Of a DNA stretch of 23,472 bases, positions 1-10,002 are shown piece by piece. The position numbers and the translations under genes were made by a program. The stretch is from positions 1 to 23,472 of the forward strand of contig CBFFRP010000189.1 in assembly GCA_965644295.1 (NCBI GenBank), written 5' to 3'. Numbering within the stretch: position 1 is the first letter of the stretch; each line of letters begins with the position of its first letter. Origin of the DNA: Paraphysomonas bandaiensis (lineage: Eukaryota; Chrysophyceae). A model generated the notes under the pieces. That model was given only the letters and a program-made list of their open reading frames with translations. It did no database searches and had not been told where the DNA came from.

Positions 1-278
1 ATAGACTTATGGACTGGTGCAAGTACTCATTTATTGATGTATGTAGTATGAAGTGCATTCGTTTACTTCTTATTTATTAGGCTTTACTAAATGTGGTCTT
101 TATTCATATTATATTTAAGAAAATGATGTATTAGACGGGAAATCTGAAATATGTTAGTGGTGTACACAGTCAGTTTTTCACTTAGGTAGTGGATATGGAT
201 ACTACTGCTAAGTATATATATAGTACATATTATTATACCCACAAAATATATATTACATAACCAATATAATACAAATGT
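1..278. other. 3' flank of the RCC1-repeat gene, AT-rich
   Basis: AT-rich sequence without a supported open reading frame. It lies downstream of the minus-strand RCC1-repeat gene and probably contains its 3' UTR. An AATAAA poly(A) hexamer occurs on the minus strand at 78-73, about 200 bases past the stop codon. Nothing else is recognisable. Confidence 0.4.
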
Positions 279-1499
279 TTATGATCGTATTAGAATCACA
301 AGACCCGCTCCACATGCATCCATACCAACAACATTTTTGCAGTCAAGAAGGCAAACTGATCCGGGACCGTCATTCGCGCTCGTTGGCTCATCCATACTGG
401 GCTTTACATTGGATTCATTAACACCAGATAAGGCACCGCTGCACAACAGCCAACATATCATATCAATAGGACAGAGAGCAAAGCATACTTACATCACGTA
501 CACTCTTTCAGAGTTCGTCCTCAAAGCAGTAAACCCAGAACCACAAGTTACTTGTATCACCTCATCGTCCTCACTCATCACCTCGTCGAGTTGATTTATT
601 CGGCGCGGTGTATCTTCCATTTCCTCCTTCCAACTGCCTAGCTGACCTGATTGTCCCCATCCCCAGGAGTATACGTCAGGAGAGCCCTTCGCAATCGCCA
701 CAGTGTGCCAGACACCACATCCGCAGAACTGCACTCCCTCTGATGTTCCATCTTGTCGCAGTTGTCCGACACCCTCAAGTGCTTCTACTAAAGTAGGGGT
801 GAGGCGATCTGATGATTCCGCAGCTGTGGCGGTATGATCTCCAAGACCCAATCTTCCATAAGCACCACAACCAAATGTATATAGCCTTCCAGAACTGGTT
901 ACAACAGCCGAATGCAGCGCTCCCGCAGATACACATACAACTTTTTCTTCAATTAATGCTTGGTCACGGGAATAGAGTACAGGTACTCTTTCTGGAGTGT
1001 CAAGCCAATCGGGTCGCATTCCAACACCAAGCTGCCCACTTTCGCCTCGTCCACAAGAAAACAATGACTGACAGCAGCTAACCAAAAGAACATGAGCAGA
1101 TCCCACAGCAACCTGACTAATTCCAACACGAATACAGAGTTGTTTCAACAATGGTAATTGCATAGCTCCATCGGGTAAAGATGGATTGATAGTATTCAAC
1201 CCGATCGTATACACACTCATCTCATCACCACAGAATGCAATCACATGCGAACCAGCAGCAACAGATGCATTGCACTGATTATCATGAATGGGTAATGGTT
1301 GCATACATTGGATGCAATCCCTTAACCATAACTCGTTAAATCTGTTTTGTAATACATGCAATGATGTGTTGCTATAGAGGACAACGTCTTCTTCAGTTAT
1401 ATGCACTGATACTGCACTAGCATCGCACTTTAGTGCATCTACAGACCTCTCTCTGCATTCTATAGACTGTGTTTTCCAGCCGAATACTTGTACTTGCAT
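279..1499 (-). CDS. RCC1-repeat (beta-propeller) protein, RCCD1-like
   Basis: Two exons, 1499-493 and 438-279, encode 388 residues. The 54-bp intron (492-439) has a GTAAGT donor and a TGTGCAG acceptor; splicing joins AT to C (Ile336) and removes an early stop that would truncate the unspliced frame. RCC1-type repeats are visible as FSCGRGESGQLGVG (about 147-160), YTFGCGAYGRLGLG (about 207-220) and YSWGWGQSGQLG (about 277-288). Each is preceded or followed by the typical small-residue/His strand such as SAGALHSAVV. Family knowledge: RCC1 repeats form seven-bladed propellers that act as exchange factors or interaction platforms. The length is close to that of RCCD1 (about 376 residues), a partner of the KDM8 oxygenase, but the repeats are too generic for a firm orthology call. 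SERGEF-like or other RCC1 proteins are alternatives. The last ~50 residues are low in repeat signal. The gene is head-to-head with VPS39, with 394 bp between start codons. Confidence 0.85.
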
Positions 1500-1893
1500 G
1501 GCATTATTGAGAACAGATAGTATAGGGGAGTGTTAATGGGAGTGGCAATGGTGCAGTGCAGTTGACTGTTGCTTGTGTGCTGTTGCTTGTACTTGTGTGC
1601 TGATGTCCTGGTGTACCTATGGACCATTAAGTGTGCTGTACCCTGTTCCTCGTCGTACCTGTAAATGGTATACCAGTACCTGCTGTATATACATCGTATG
1701 TACACATGTACCTGTATATTGTGTACCTGTACAGTCGTACCTATATCGTATATCTGTACCTATATATTGTACACCTGTACGCTTGTCCCCATATATATAC
1801 AGCAGTGCAGCATACACAGCAGTGTGCTGAGGGTTTGGTATGTATGTCTATCTTGTCGAGCATATCACACTCCCAGCTCACAATACCACCACC
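1500..1893. promoter_or_regulatory. Divergent promoter region, RCC1-repeat gene / VPS39
   Basis: This 394-bp gap separates two start codons on opposite strands, so it must hold both promoters. Its centre (about 1660-1806) is a degenerate mixture of GTACCTGTA and TATAT words, for example around 1670-1760, giving spurious open frames on both strands. ATATACAGCAGT occurs at 1795-1806 and its reverse complement in part at 1681-1690; the same word recurs in other intergenic regions of the window. The VPS39 start sits in a good initiation context (ACCACCATG). Individual elements such as TATA boxes cannot be assigned with confidence. Confidence 0.55.
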
Positions 1894-4800
1894 ATGAGAG
1901 AAATATACCGCAAGAGTCCACTACAAGGCTTCCAATCCACTAAAGTGAATATGCTTGATCCCCTCATACATATCTTACCCCTCTATTTCTATCAGGTGGA
2001 GAGTATAGCCTCAACAAGTGATGGAAGGAAACTATTCACAGGATGCTCTGATGGAACGATTGCATACTATGAATGTACACGTAATGGATCATCATCGAAT
2101 GGTAATACATCTGTAGTCATTGTATACATGATTTATGTATATTCTATATGATATTATGATGCAGCTTACTATGACTGTCATATGGTTGAGTTAATATCAA
2201 GATCCACACGTGAGAAGAAGCCAATTACTAGTTTAAAGGTTGTTGAGGTATGTCAGATCCTGTTTGTTTATGAAAGAAGTTAGATTACTGTATCAGGCCT
2301 GGAACGTGATGATTGGTATATGTGATTCATACGTGGTCGCAATCGATCTGCACTCATACACTGCTCTAAACCAAATGCCTGAAACAAAAGGCACAAATCT
2401 GTATTGCATTAACGAGAGAACATCGTTACTGTGCGTGGGTCAGAAGCACAAAATTAAGGTATTCTCCTGGCAGGGGGGAATGGGCGGTGGTTTTGTATTA
2501 AAAAAGGAGTTATCTTTTTCTGAGAGTCCGAGGTTACTGATGTGTACAGGAGGTGGCGGGGGATGTATAATCGCAGGATTTAAAAAGCATTACGATACCA
2601 TAGACGCTCATTCGTACGCCAACACCAAACTTCTCGACTTTGACCGTGAACACAAATTGGTATCCGTAGAAGTACCAGTTACTGCCACACGTCCAATGCC
2701 AAGTGTTATTCTGTCGGTGGGACAGCAGGGGAGTTTAGTTGATGTGTTCGGTGGTAATGGCGTTTCTCTCGAGGAGCGTATCGAGTGGGCGAGTCCACCT
2801 ATGGCCGCTCATGTTTCGGTTCCTTTTATTATATCAATGCTCCAAGATGCGATTGAGATACACGATATTGGTAGTCTTTCCTCCCTGCAGCGTATTCGGT
2901 TCCCAGCACCCGGTGCGCCAATCTCAATGAGTGCCATCGACTCATTTGCTGGAGGGGGTGGAAGCACATCAGCAGTCCTAGTAGCCAGTTCAGATGCTGT
3001 GCAAGTGTTGAGCATGGTCCCTTTGTCTCTCCAGGTAGGTGCGGCCGCTATCAGTCCGCTGATTAATAATATATTGCGTGGGACAGGTAATGCGACTTGT
3101 TGAAGAAGGTGCTTTCGAGGATGCTCTCAATATTTGCTCGTCTTGTCGTGCTCACGGTGGTGGTGGATCTTCTCAATTGGCAGATATTGACGTGCGCAAT
3201 ATTCACGAGAAGTTTGGATCGGTTCTGTACCGTCATGGTGACTTTGACGGAGCAGTTGTCAACTACTTAGCCGCGAACAGTGATATGGTTGAAGTTCTCC
3301 TTCTCTTCCCTGATTTTGTCCCACAGCAGCTGATAGCTGCAATGTTTCCCCAGGGCACACCATCCTATGTTTTAGGAGGAGTCGCTGTCCCATCTCCGCA
3401 GAGTCATACTAGACTGACAGGGGCTATATTGAACCGAGCATCAGCGGCTGTAGTTCAGTATTGCGAGAAAATGAGACCTAAGGTGCGTATCGTTGCATCA
3501 GGACATGGACATCAAATGTACAACTGCTCATCTATATATGTGTTCTTTGTTTATAGATTACTGAAGAAGCAAATAAAGCCGAAGGTCGACGGCCCATCTC
3601 CGCCATGGGTTCTTATGATCACTCACGATTAGGGGTAAGTACATGTCTATCAACAGTGTAGACGATTCGATTAATTACTGCCTTTTTTGTGGCTCTAGAC
3701 TTCCTTTGCTACCGCTGGTGATAATTCAGACTCGCCTTCTGAGGACCCTGTCAAGAGATCAGTTCTACTCGACACTGTATTGGTGAATGCCCTGGTGTCG
3801 TCGTCTTCGATTAGGTGTGTGTAACTCGCCCATCGTTGCAGTCAGCTTCTAAAGATGTGTTCTATTATAGTGCATCCCGACGAAACTCTGTTATAGAAGT
3901 CCTTTCTGGAAGCAATAGGTGCCATATTGAGTCATGCGCGGTTTTACTTGCTTCCCAGGGAAACTCATTTACAGGTGAATTTCTTGATCCTGAATAATCA
4001 GCAATATTTGTGACGCTTGCGCGTATTGTAGAAGCACTATTGTGGCTGTATCGCTCTCATGGAGAGCACCGACGTGTACTATCTGCCTTAAATGAAGACC
4101 GCTGTGTGGGAAGTGGTACAGCCTGGTCTAAGAGTTCGTTTTATCAGTGGACGGCTGAATATTTGTGCTGGCTATGGTTTTCAGAAGATACTACTTTGCC
4201 GCCTATGGTAATGCCTGCTCTAAAACCAGTTATTGAGTACGATGCTTGGATGGGACTAGGGGTACTTACGGGTGGTTCCAAGAGGCCCACTACAACAGGT
4301 GGTCGGGGGGTGGACTCTAAAGAAGTCGTCGCGTTCTTGGAGAGTATTAAAAATCCCGGAAATTCCTCTGAAAGTACCAAATCGAACCCTCTCCCACATT
4401 CCGCCTACCTTCCGTCTACTCCTCCTGTGCCCCTTCTGAATGGACGATCTCTGGCTGTCACTTATCTAGAGTGGCTGGTGGGGTCAGGATCCGCGTCCAC
4501 TGATGTACTGGACGAGTATGCGCAGGTATAATCACAATCCTGAGGGTAATAAATTTGTAATGGCCTCCGCAGTTGCTGATGGAAGGTGTTCCGCTACGAG
4601 ACACTGTAGACCATTCAAAGAACGACCTCACAATTCTTGATTCGGACAGTGATGAGCTGAGGATGTATAAGATATTCCGCACAAAGCTGCAAACGTTCCT
4701 TGAATCTTCATTGCCTTATCACCCTGAGAGGATCATGAAATTTCTTCCACAGGAACTTTTGCATGAGTATGCGTTATTGTTATCCCGCCTTGGAAGCCAC

Positions 4801-5425
4801 GAAGAAGTACTGACGATATATGTGCACCAACTGAGGGAAAGTGAAGCAGCTGAGGCCTATTGTGATAAGATATACAGGTGTGCCGTTCTTTAATATTGTT
4901 GTACCGATGTTTAATATGCGAGGGAGTAGTCAGCAGTTGAAGCGTGAGACAGAAGCCGCAAAGAGGGGAGAGCGGGCTGATATTCAGAATGAAGGCAAAG
5001 ACGTGTATTTGTGCCTCATCAAGGTTTGTGTATATTTCTTGCACCCCATGCTGTTCAGATGTTTCTGTCACTCAGGTTCAGCTAGCTCTTGCATCACCGC
5101 ATGCCTACCGAGATGATTCCACCAGCGTATCATCCTCTTTGACACAATTGGACGCCCTCCGACTAGCTATATCAACCGCTGAAAAGTATTTTGATCGACT
5201 GAATCCATGCGATGTGCTTGATATCCTCCCGTCTTCGGCGCCCCTGACTCTGCTTCAGAACTTCTTCAGTAAGTCTATCGAACACCAGAATTCAAAGAAG
5301 CGAAATATGCAGGTGATGTACGGAATTGGACATGCGTACAAAAGCTAAATTTTGTGTGATAGATACTTCATCAATTGTTACGGGTACACGAAGTAAACCT
5401 CAGAACGAATGATTCCGAGATTTAG
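1894..5425 (+). CDS. VPS39: VPS39/VAM6, HOPS tethering complex subunit (no C-terminal zinc finger)
   Basis: Thirteen exons encode 954 residues: 1894-1944, 1996-2101, 2165-2247, 2297-3034, 3087-3482, 3557-3634, 3699-3814, 3871-3974, 4032-4525, 4573-4877, 4930-5023, 5076-5312, 5363-5425. Introns are 47-74 bp, and every junction keeps frame and family similarity. Residues about 20-326 form the CNH-type beta-propeller. The rest is the alpha-solenoid typical of Vps39/TRAP1 proteins, with recognisable blocks such as SGSNRCHIES, LYRSHGEHRRVLSAL, YALLLSRLGSHEEVL with AEAYCDKIY, and GKDVYLCLIK. The final exon (ILHQLLRVHE...) aligns with the last helix of human VPS39. Known role: VPS39 is the Rab7-binding HOPS subunit that tethers late endosomes and lysosomes. 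The frame then stops at 5423-5425, whereas family members normally continue into a Cys-rich zinc-binding segment. A serine-rich insert around 4290-4440 accounts for part of the extra length over human VPS39 (886 residues). TGFBRAP1 is the closest alternative, but these blocks match VPS39 better. Confidence 0.93.
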
Positions 5426-5683
5426 CTTGCTTGTCAGGAGTGTTGCTTAGATAGTGTTGTGTAAGCGAATTTGTATAGGTAGGTGGTTCGAAGCATTTTA
5501 ACTGAAGAATTCCATGCTTCGGTCTATTTATTAGTGTAGCGAGCAGTATGATGGTGGCTTTGGAGATAATGAGATCGATAACATAATATGTATACCTTAC
5601 TTTCCAAGTAAATTAAATGTTGAGGACATTGCATGCCAAACTGTAGCAGGCTAATGCTAACCAGAGTAAGTAACTACTGCTTT

Positions 5684-5689
5684 AATAAA
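5684..5689 (+). terminator. Putative poly(A) signal AATAAA for VPS39
   Basis: A canonical AATAAA hexamer lies 259 bases after the VPS39 stop codon. It is the first canonical hexamer seen on this strand after the stop. Cleavage here is inferred only. Confidence 0.4.
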
Positions 5690-6095
5690 GCTATTATTAT
5701 AGTAATCGTCATGAAGCTATTTCATATGGGATGTATGCATTACGTATTACTCATCCCAGTCTAAAGAGTTGAACTACTTTATCATTTCAATTAGGCACAA
5801 CTATCTCGACTAATAACTGAAAAATCTTCTAACGAAAACGAGGTTGATAGTGTGCTTATGATATTCCCTCAGATAGATGATACATGCATACCCTGTAGCC
5901 TATAAGACATTTCTAATCTTTGTCTCTTGCCGGTGTGAGATATACGAGGTCATGTACTGCATATATTACTGTTATAGAGATCTGTTGGTGTTATTATGAG
6001 CAGGACTCATATGCAGTATGTCCCTCCATACATCTATGCATCTGCACCACTACACAGTACACCACACAGTACACTACACAGTACAGTACCTTGAT

Positions 6096-6178
6096 GGGAA
6101 AATCACCCGTTTTCTGTTGATTGTGAATTATGTTGCCTAAAACAACAGAATATAATGAAAAAACACCGATTTTTAGCC
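6096..6178. repeat. Imperfect inverted repeat, possible decayed foldback/MITE-like element
   Basis: Nested complementary blocks surround an AT-rich centre. TTCTGTTG (6112-6119) pairs with CAACAGAA (6143-6150). Further out, GGG..AAAATC (6096-6104) pairs with GATTTTT..CCC (6169-6178). Weaker complementarity may extend outward: GTTGGTGTTATTA near 5985-5997 resembles the complement of TAATACCAAC near 6279-6288. No coding capacity or clear target-site duplication was identified. A chance palindrome in AT-rich DNA is the alternative. Confidence 0.35.
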
Positions 6179-6418
6179 CAATAGAATATACCATATACAG
6201 CAGTATGGGCTGTAATTCAGAGCGGTACAGTTGTATCACGGAGAGGTACAGCGGTACAGTACAGCAGTACAGGCCTGTTAATACCAACATCTGCAATAGC
6301 TTCATCACTATACCATTTAACAGCTTCTTTTAATATCAATTGACCACATTGTATGTCTCTCTATGATAACTATCCTTAACACAAGCTTTTGCAATTAAAC
6401 TTTGCAACAGTTGCATCG

Positions 6419-6859
6419 ATGTGGATTACAGTTACTACCATACTCCCTGTGTGTCTATTAGTAGTCATCTGTGTTACTATCAAAGTCGTTCATTGGACTT
6501 TTGGAACATATTCTTTATTTGAAGCTTATGCAAAATTTAAGAAAATCAGAAGTTTAGAGAAGAGATATGACACTCTCTTTAGCCAGAGGGATAATCTAGT
6601 CTACCACATCGGGTGGTCCAAGGTAGACCATCACCACAATATAACGATATCTAACTCTATGTTTAGAGTCGCGGAGAGACTGAGCTCACACGAAAAATGA
6701 TGAAAGAGTTAGATATATTGGATGAAGTAATGCTGACTTGTACTGCTTTATAGATGTTTTTGACGATATTATTTACAGGATCTGGATGCTCTTGAGACAG
6801 AGCTGAAATATTTGCGGACGAATAAACAATTGTCGGACTTAAAAAAGCACGACATCTGA
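6419..6859 (+). CDS. Small single-pass membrane coiled-coil protein
   Basis: Three exons, 6419-6622, 6667-6726 and 6779-6859, give a 114-residue protein ending at TGA 6857-6859. Introns of 44 and 52 bp have GT...AG ends and both are phase 0. An in-frame TAA at 6377-6379 supports the ATG at 6419. Residues about 3-25 form one hydrophobic segment (ITVTTILPVCLLVVICVTI). Then comes a Lys/Arg/Glu-rich helix beginning FEAYAKFKKIRSLEKRYDTL, and a second helical stretch after splicing (ELTRKMMKELDILDE joined to DLDALETELKYLRTN), which reads as continuous coiled coil across the exon 2-3 junction. That continuity is the best evidence for the splice model. The family is not recognised. The YAKxxKIxxLEKRY pattern faintly recalls the first coiled coil of GET1/WRB, but the later membrane segments of GET1 are absent. 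Likely an ER or organelle membrane protein with a cytosolic coiled coil; function unknown. The reading frame was assembled by eye, without transcript support. Confidence 0.6.
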
Positions 6860-7576
6860 AAATATTAATCCGGGAATACTTTATGATAGCGCTCAATATC
6901 GAACGAACCGTTTCGAAGAACTGAACATTATCACGAAGTGCACCATTATAAACTCGTAGTGATGCGTGATACCAAATAGAAAGTGTCGGTAATATACTTG
7001 AGCATAGAGTGAGTTACATTTAGTGATTATTTTTCATAAGCTTATAATAACTGCAATTTGAATCGATTAGAATTGAAATAGTGTTCCCCTGAAGTGTGTA
7101 AAGAGCTAGTTGAATTTTTCTGAACTTGCCTTGAAATTTGCGGTGGGTGTCTATGAGCGCATCACATCATGCATTACAAGTTGGTGTACTAGAAAGTTAA
7201 CATAACTGCGAGAAATAGTATAAAATGTTGTTCTATATTACGTTTGACAGTATTTGCAATTGATGGGTTTGGACGGGATTTTTCGTTCGGATCGTAGTTG
7301 TCTGAGCCGTAGTATCAATGAAAAAAGGTAGTGCTTTTATTTCACCATCATATGAAAGAATCCATGGTGTCGAATATAATAAATGATAACATTTGCCGTA
7401 AAATATCATAAGCAGGTATATTTGAAATTATTTACGAAATAACGACACTACGAAACGAACTGAACATACAACAATACACAAGTACTACTTATCAGTACAA
7501 CAGAAATATTATCGTAAACAGACCCTTACGCTTGAACATTCAAGCAGATAAGGGCAAAGGCTGTCTACAGACGGTG
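6860..7576. other. Intergenic between convergent genes, nothing recognised
   Basis: AT-rich DNA between the small membrane gene and the oxygenase gene, where their 3' ends face each other. There are only short open frames without codon structure. A 10-bp palindrome ATAAGCTTAT occurs near 7037. AATAAA occurs on the plus strand at 7378-7383 and on the minus strand at 7341-7336, the latter about 236 bases after the oxygenase stop. No RNA gene or repeat was identified. Confidence 0.4.
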
Positions 7577-8820
7577 TTATTTCGAGCTCGTTGTACTAGT
7601 ACTATTTTCTACACATGTATTATTCTGTTTGAGATAATCACTGAACTGTGGGAAGACCTTGGACACCTTGTTGATGAGGTAATCACCATATGTGCCTGTG
7701 TACAGTACTGGATCCATGTTATCCCAACGACCAGCAACCCACCGCTTCCGGTTTGTTTCAGCCCGCTTCTGATCTTCCACACTTAGATGCTTCACAACAG
7801 ACACCATTTTAGCCTCGAAAGAAGGGTCAAAGAAGAAGGGAAATGATAGCCGACCGGCTGTAGCATCTCTACGCTGGGCAACTCTATGAGGAGTTGCGAG
7901 CAAAAGACCCCCCGTGTTGTGTTGCAACGCATCCCCTAGGTTCACAACGAAGGTGTCTGGAATGGGTGGGACATCCATCCAAACGGCCTCCTTGAGTCCA
8001 CTGTAGAGGTAACTCATCACAACGCAATAGTGCCCTAAATAATAAATACTTACTCGCGATGTGTCTTAACCTGCAACCCCCCAGAATCATCCTGCTTCAA
8101 TATGGTAAGATACCCGTAGTCAGTATGCTCCCCAACGGCCTGCGAATTAGGTCCAAAGGACTCGTTGTGTGGAGGGTAGTGGAATATCCTGAACAGAGTC
8201 GTAGGATCAGAAAATTGATCTCCAAATACATCTGAGGGGACATTCAGACTGCTAATAATAGCGTCCATCAATACAGATGCGAGCCTCTGCATCTCGTCCA
8301 TATAAGTTAGAACTGCCGGCTTCATTCGCTCGCCTATTCGTATAAATATAAGGAGAACATACGAAACTAGTTTGCTTGACATACCTAGAGGTCCACTGGG
8401 CCAGACATTCGCCCCATGCAATGGCCTAGTATCGTTCGATCGCAATTCCTTACCAAAATATATACCTTCTTTTTGGTCAGCTATATTGCTTGTCATCTCT
8501 TCACCACATAGAAAAGATCCCCTCCACGCCTTCCCCATAGCACTCATATGAATGGCTCTCTTCTCCTCATCTGATAGAGCAAAAAACTCATGTGATAATT
8601 GTTCTAAATCACTTTGAAGTCTCGTATCAATCCCATGATTCATAATATAAAAGAAACCATGTTGACGGCATGCATTGCCTATGGTTGTGATCGTATCTGA
8701 TCTATGAGCTGATGAGGAGGAGGACAATAAGGGAGATATGTCGATAACAGGTAAGTCATGTGATTCAGATGAGAGATAACTGTTCAGTGATGTGAGGATG
8801 ATAAGGAGCGTAAGAGACAT
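7577..8820 (-). CDS. 2-oxoglutarate/Fe(II)-dependent dioxygenase, isopenicillin N synthase-like
   Basis: Three exons, 8820-8385, 8333-8054 and 8000-7577, encode 379 residues with introns of 51 and 53 bp. The 51-bp intron has no stop and is in frame, but removing it gives the expected WPSGPL-GERMKPA join; the second intron (GTAAGT donor) restores LQVKTHRD-GLKE. The N-terminal non-haem dioxygenase domain begins at LPVIDISPLL (about 23-32), with FFYIMNHGI and KEGIYFG following. The catalytic jelly roll carries the iron ligands H215 and D217 (GEHTDYG) and H277 (ATPHRV), plus the 2-oxoglutarate-binding R289-x-S291 (GRLSFPFF). All catalytic residues are present, so the enzyme is probably active. 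The substrate is not predictable; relatives include plant, fungal and bacterial oxygenases of hormone, alkaloid and beta-lactam pathways. Unusually, a hydrophobic leader (MSLTLLIILTSLNSYLSS) precedes the domain and looks like a weak signal peptide. It is head-to-head with the deaminase gene. Confidence 0.9.
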
Positions 8821-8895
8821 TGAGCTAATGATACATGAAGATAGATGATGAAGAACCTGCCTTGACAGCGATGAATAATGATAGCATTGTGATGG

Positions 8896-8898
<3 letters not shown>
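8821..8898. promoter_or_regulatory. Short unique segment of the oxygenase/deaminase divergent promoter
   Basis: Only 78 bp of non-repetitive DNA separate the oxygenase start codon from the (GTAT)n array, and another ~57 bp lie between the array and the chosen deaminase start. Both promoters must lie in this small unique space or inside the array. The segment is rich in GATGA words (8822-8895). No TATA box was recognised. Confidence 0.4.
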
Positions 8899-8927
<29 letters not shown>

Positions 8928-9945
8928 TGTATGTATGTATGTATGTATGTATGTATGTATGTATGTATGTATGTATGTATGTATGTATGTATGTATGTAT
9001 GTATGTATGTATGTATGTATGTATGTATGTATGTATGTATGTATGTATGTATGTATGTATGTATGTATGTATGTATGTATGTATGTATGTATGTATGTAT
9101 GTATGTATGTATGTATGTATGTATGTATGTATGTATGTATGTATGTATGTATGTATGTATGTATGTATGTATGTATGTATGTATGTATGTATGTATGTAT
9201 GTATGTATGTATGTATGTATGTATGTATGTATGTATGTATGTATGTATGTATGTATGTATGTATGTATGTATGTATGTATGTATGTATGTATGTATGTAT
9301 GTATGTATGTATGTATGTATGTATGTATGTATGTATGTATGTATGTATGTATGTATGTATGTATGTATGTATGTATGTATGTATGTATGTATGTATGTAT
9401 GTATGTATGTATGTATGTATGTATGTATGTATGTATGTATGTATGTATGAATGTATGTATGTATGTATGTATGTATGTATGTATGTATGTATGTATGTAT
9501 GTATGTATGTATGTATGTATGTATGTATGTATGTATGTATGTATGTATGTATGTATGTATGTATGTATGTATGTATGTATGTATGTATGTATGTATGTAT
9601 GTATGTATGTATGTATGTATGTATGTATGTATGTATGTATGTATGTATGTATGTATGTATGTATGTATGTATGTATGTATGTATGTATGTATGTATGTAT
9701 GTATGTATGTATGTATGTATGTATGTATGTATGTATGTATGTATGTATGTATGTATCTATGTATGTATGTATGTATGTATCTATGTATGTATGTATGTAT
9801 GTATGTATGTATGTATGTATGTATGTATGTATGTATGTATGTATGTATGTATGTATGTATGTATGTATGTATGTATGTATGTATGTATGTATGTATGTAT
9901 GTATGTATGTATGTATGTATGTATGTATGTATGTATGTATGTATG
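8899..9945. repeat. (GTAT)n tetranucleotide microsatellite, about 262 units
   Basis: A continuous tract of ATGT/GTAT units spans 1,047 bp and shows only three substitutions: T to A at 9450, and G to C at 9757 and 9781. The unit length is not a multiple of three and contains no stop in any phase, so all six frames stay open. They read MYVC repeats on the plus strand and THTYIH repeats on the minus strand; these frames are artefacts, not proteins. The tract is strictly alternating purine-pyrimidine, which is compatible with Z-like or unwound structures. It separates the divergent oxygenase and deaminase genes. Confidence 0.98.
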
Positions 9946-10002
9946 AGTGTGTAGGTACTGTGCTCTTGGTTTTAAGCTAGAGGTGTGTATATGTATCTGG
10001 TG

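Larger units (their letters stand above)
5426..6418. other. Intergenic, VPS39 3' region and upstream of small membrane gene
   Basis: No supported gene. The first ~300 bases hold the probable VPS39 3' UTR. From about 6039 to 6270 the sequence is rich in ACAGTAC/GTACAG words, which create hydrophobic-looking but compositionally trivial open frames on the minus strand (runs of YCVV). An imperfect palindrome lies inside this stretch. No tRNA-like A/B boxes with pairing arms were found; a GGTTCGAAGC near 5488 lacks a matching T-stem. Confidence 0.5.

Noticed and set aside
1573-1943. Several overlapping Cys/Tyr/Val-rich frames in the divergent promoter
   Set aside because: They derive from GTACCTGTATAT simple sequence in multiple phases.
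3815-3997. Stand-alone 60-codon frame within VPS39
   Set aside because: It is an intron read-through. The correct exon begins at 3871 and matches VPS39 (SNRCHIES).
5484-5500. GGTTCGAAGC resembling a tRNA B box
   Set aside because: The flanking bases do not form a T-stem, and no A box or acceptor stem is present.
5994-6308. 104-codon hydrophobic minus-strand frame
   Set aside because: Contains YCVV runs produced by the ACAGTAC simple repeats, has a non-ATG start and no family resemblance.
8835-9980. Long MYVC-repeat open frames on the plus strand (up to 381 codons) and THTYIH frames on the minus strand
   Set aside because: They are forced by the stopless (GTAT)n repeat in every phase and have no coding evidence.
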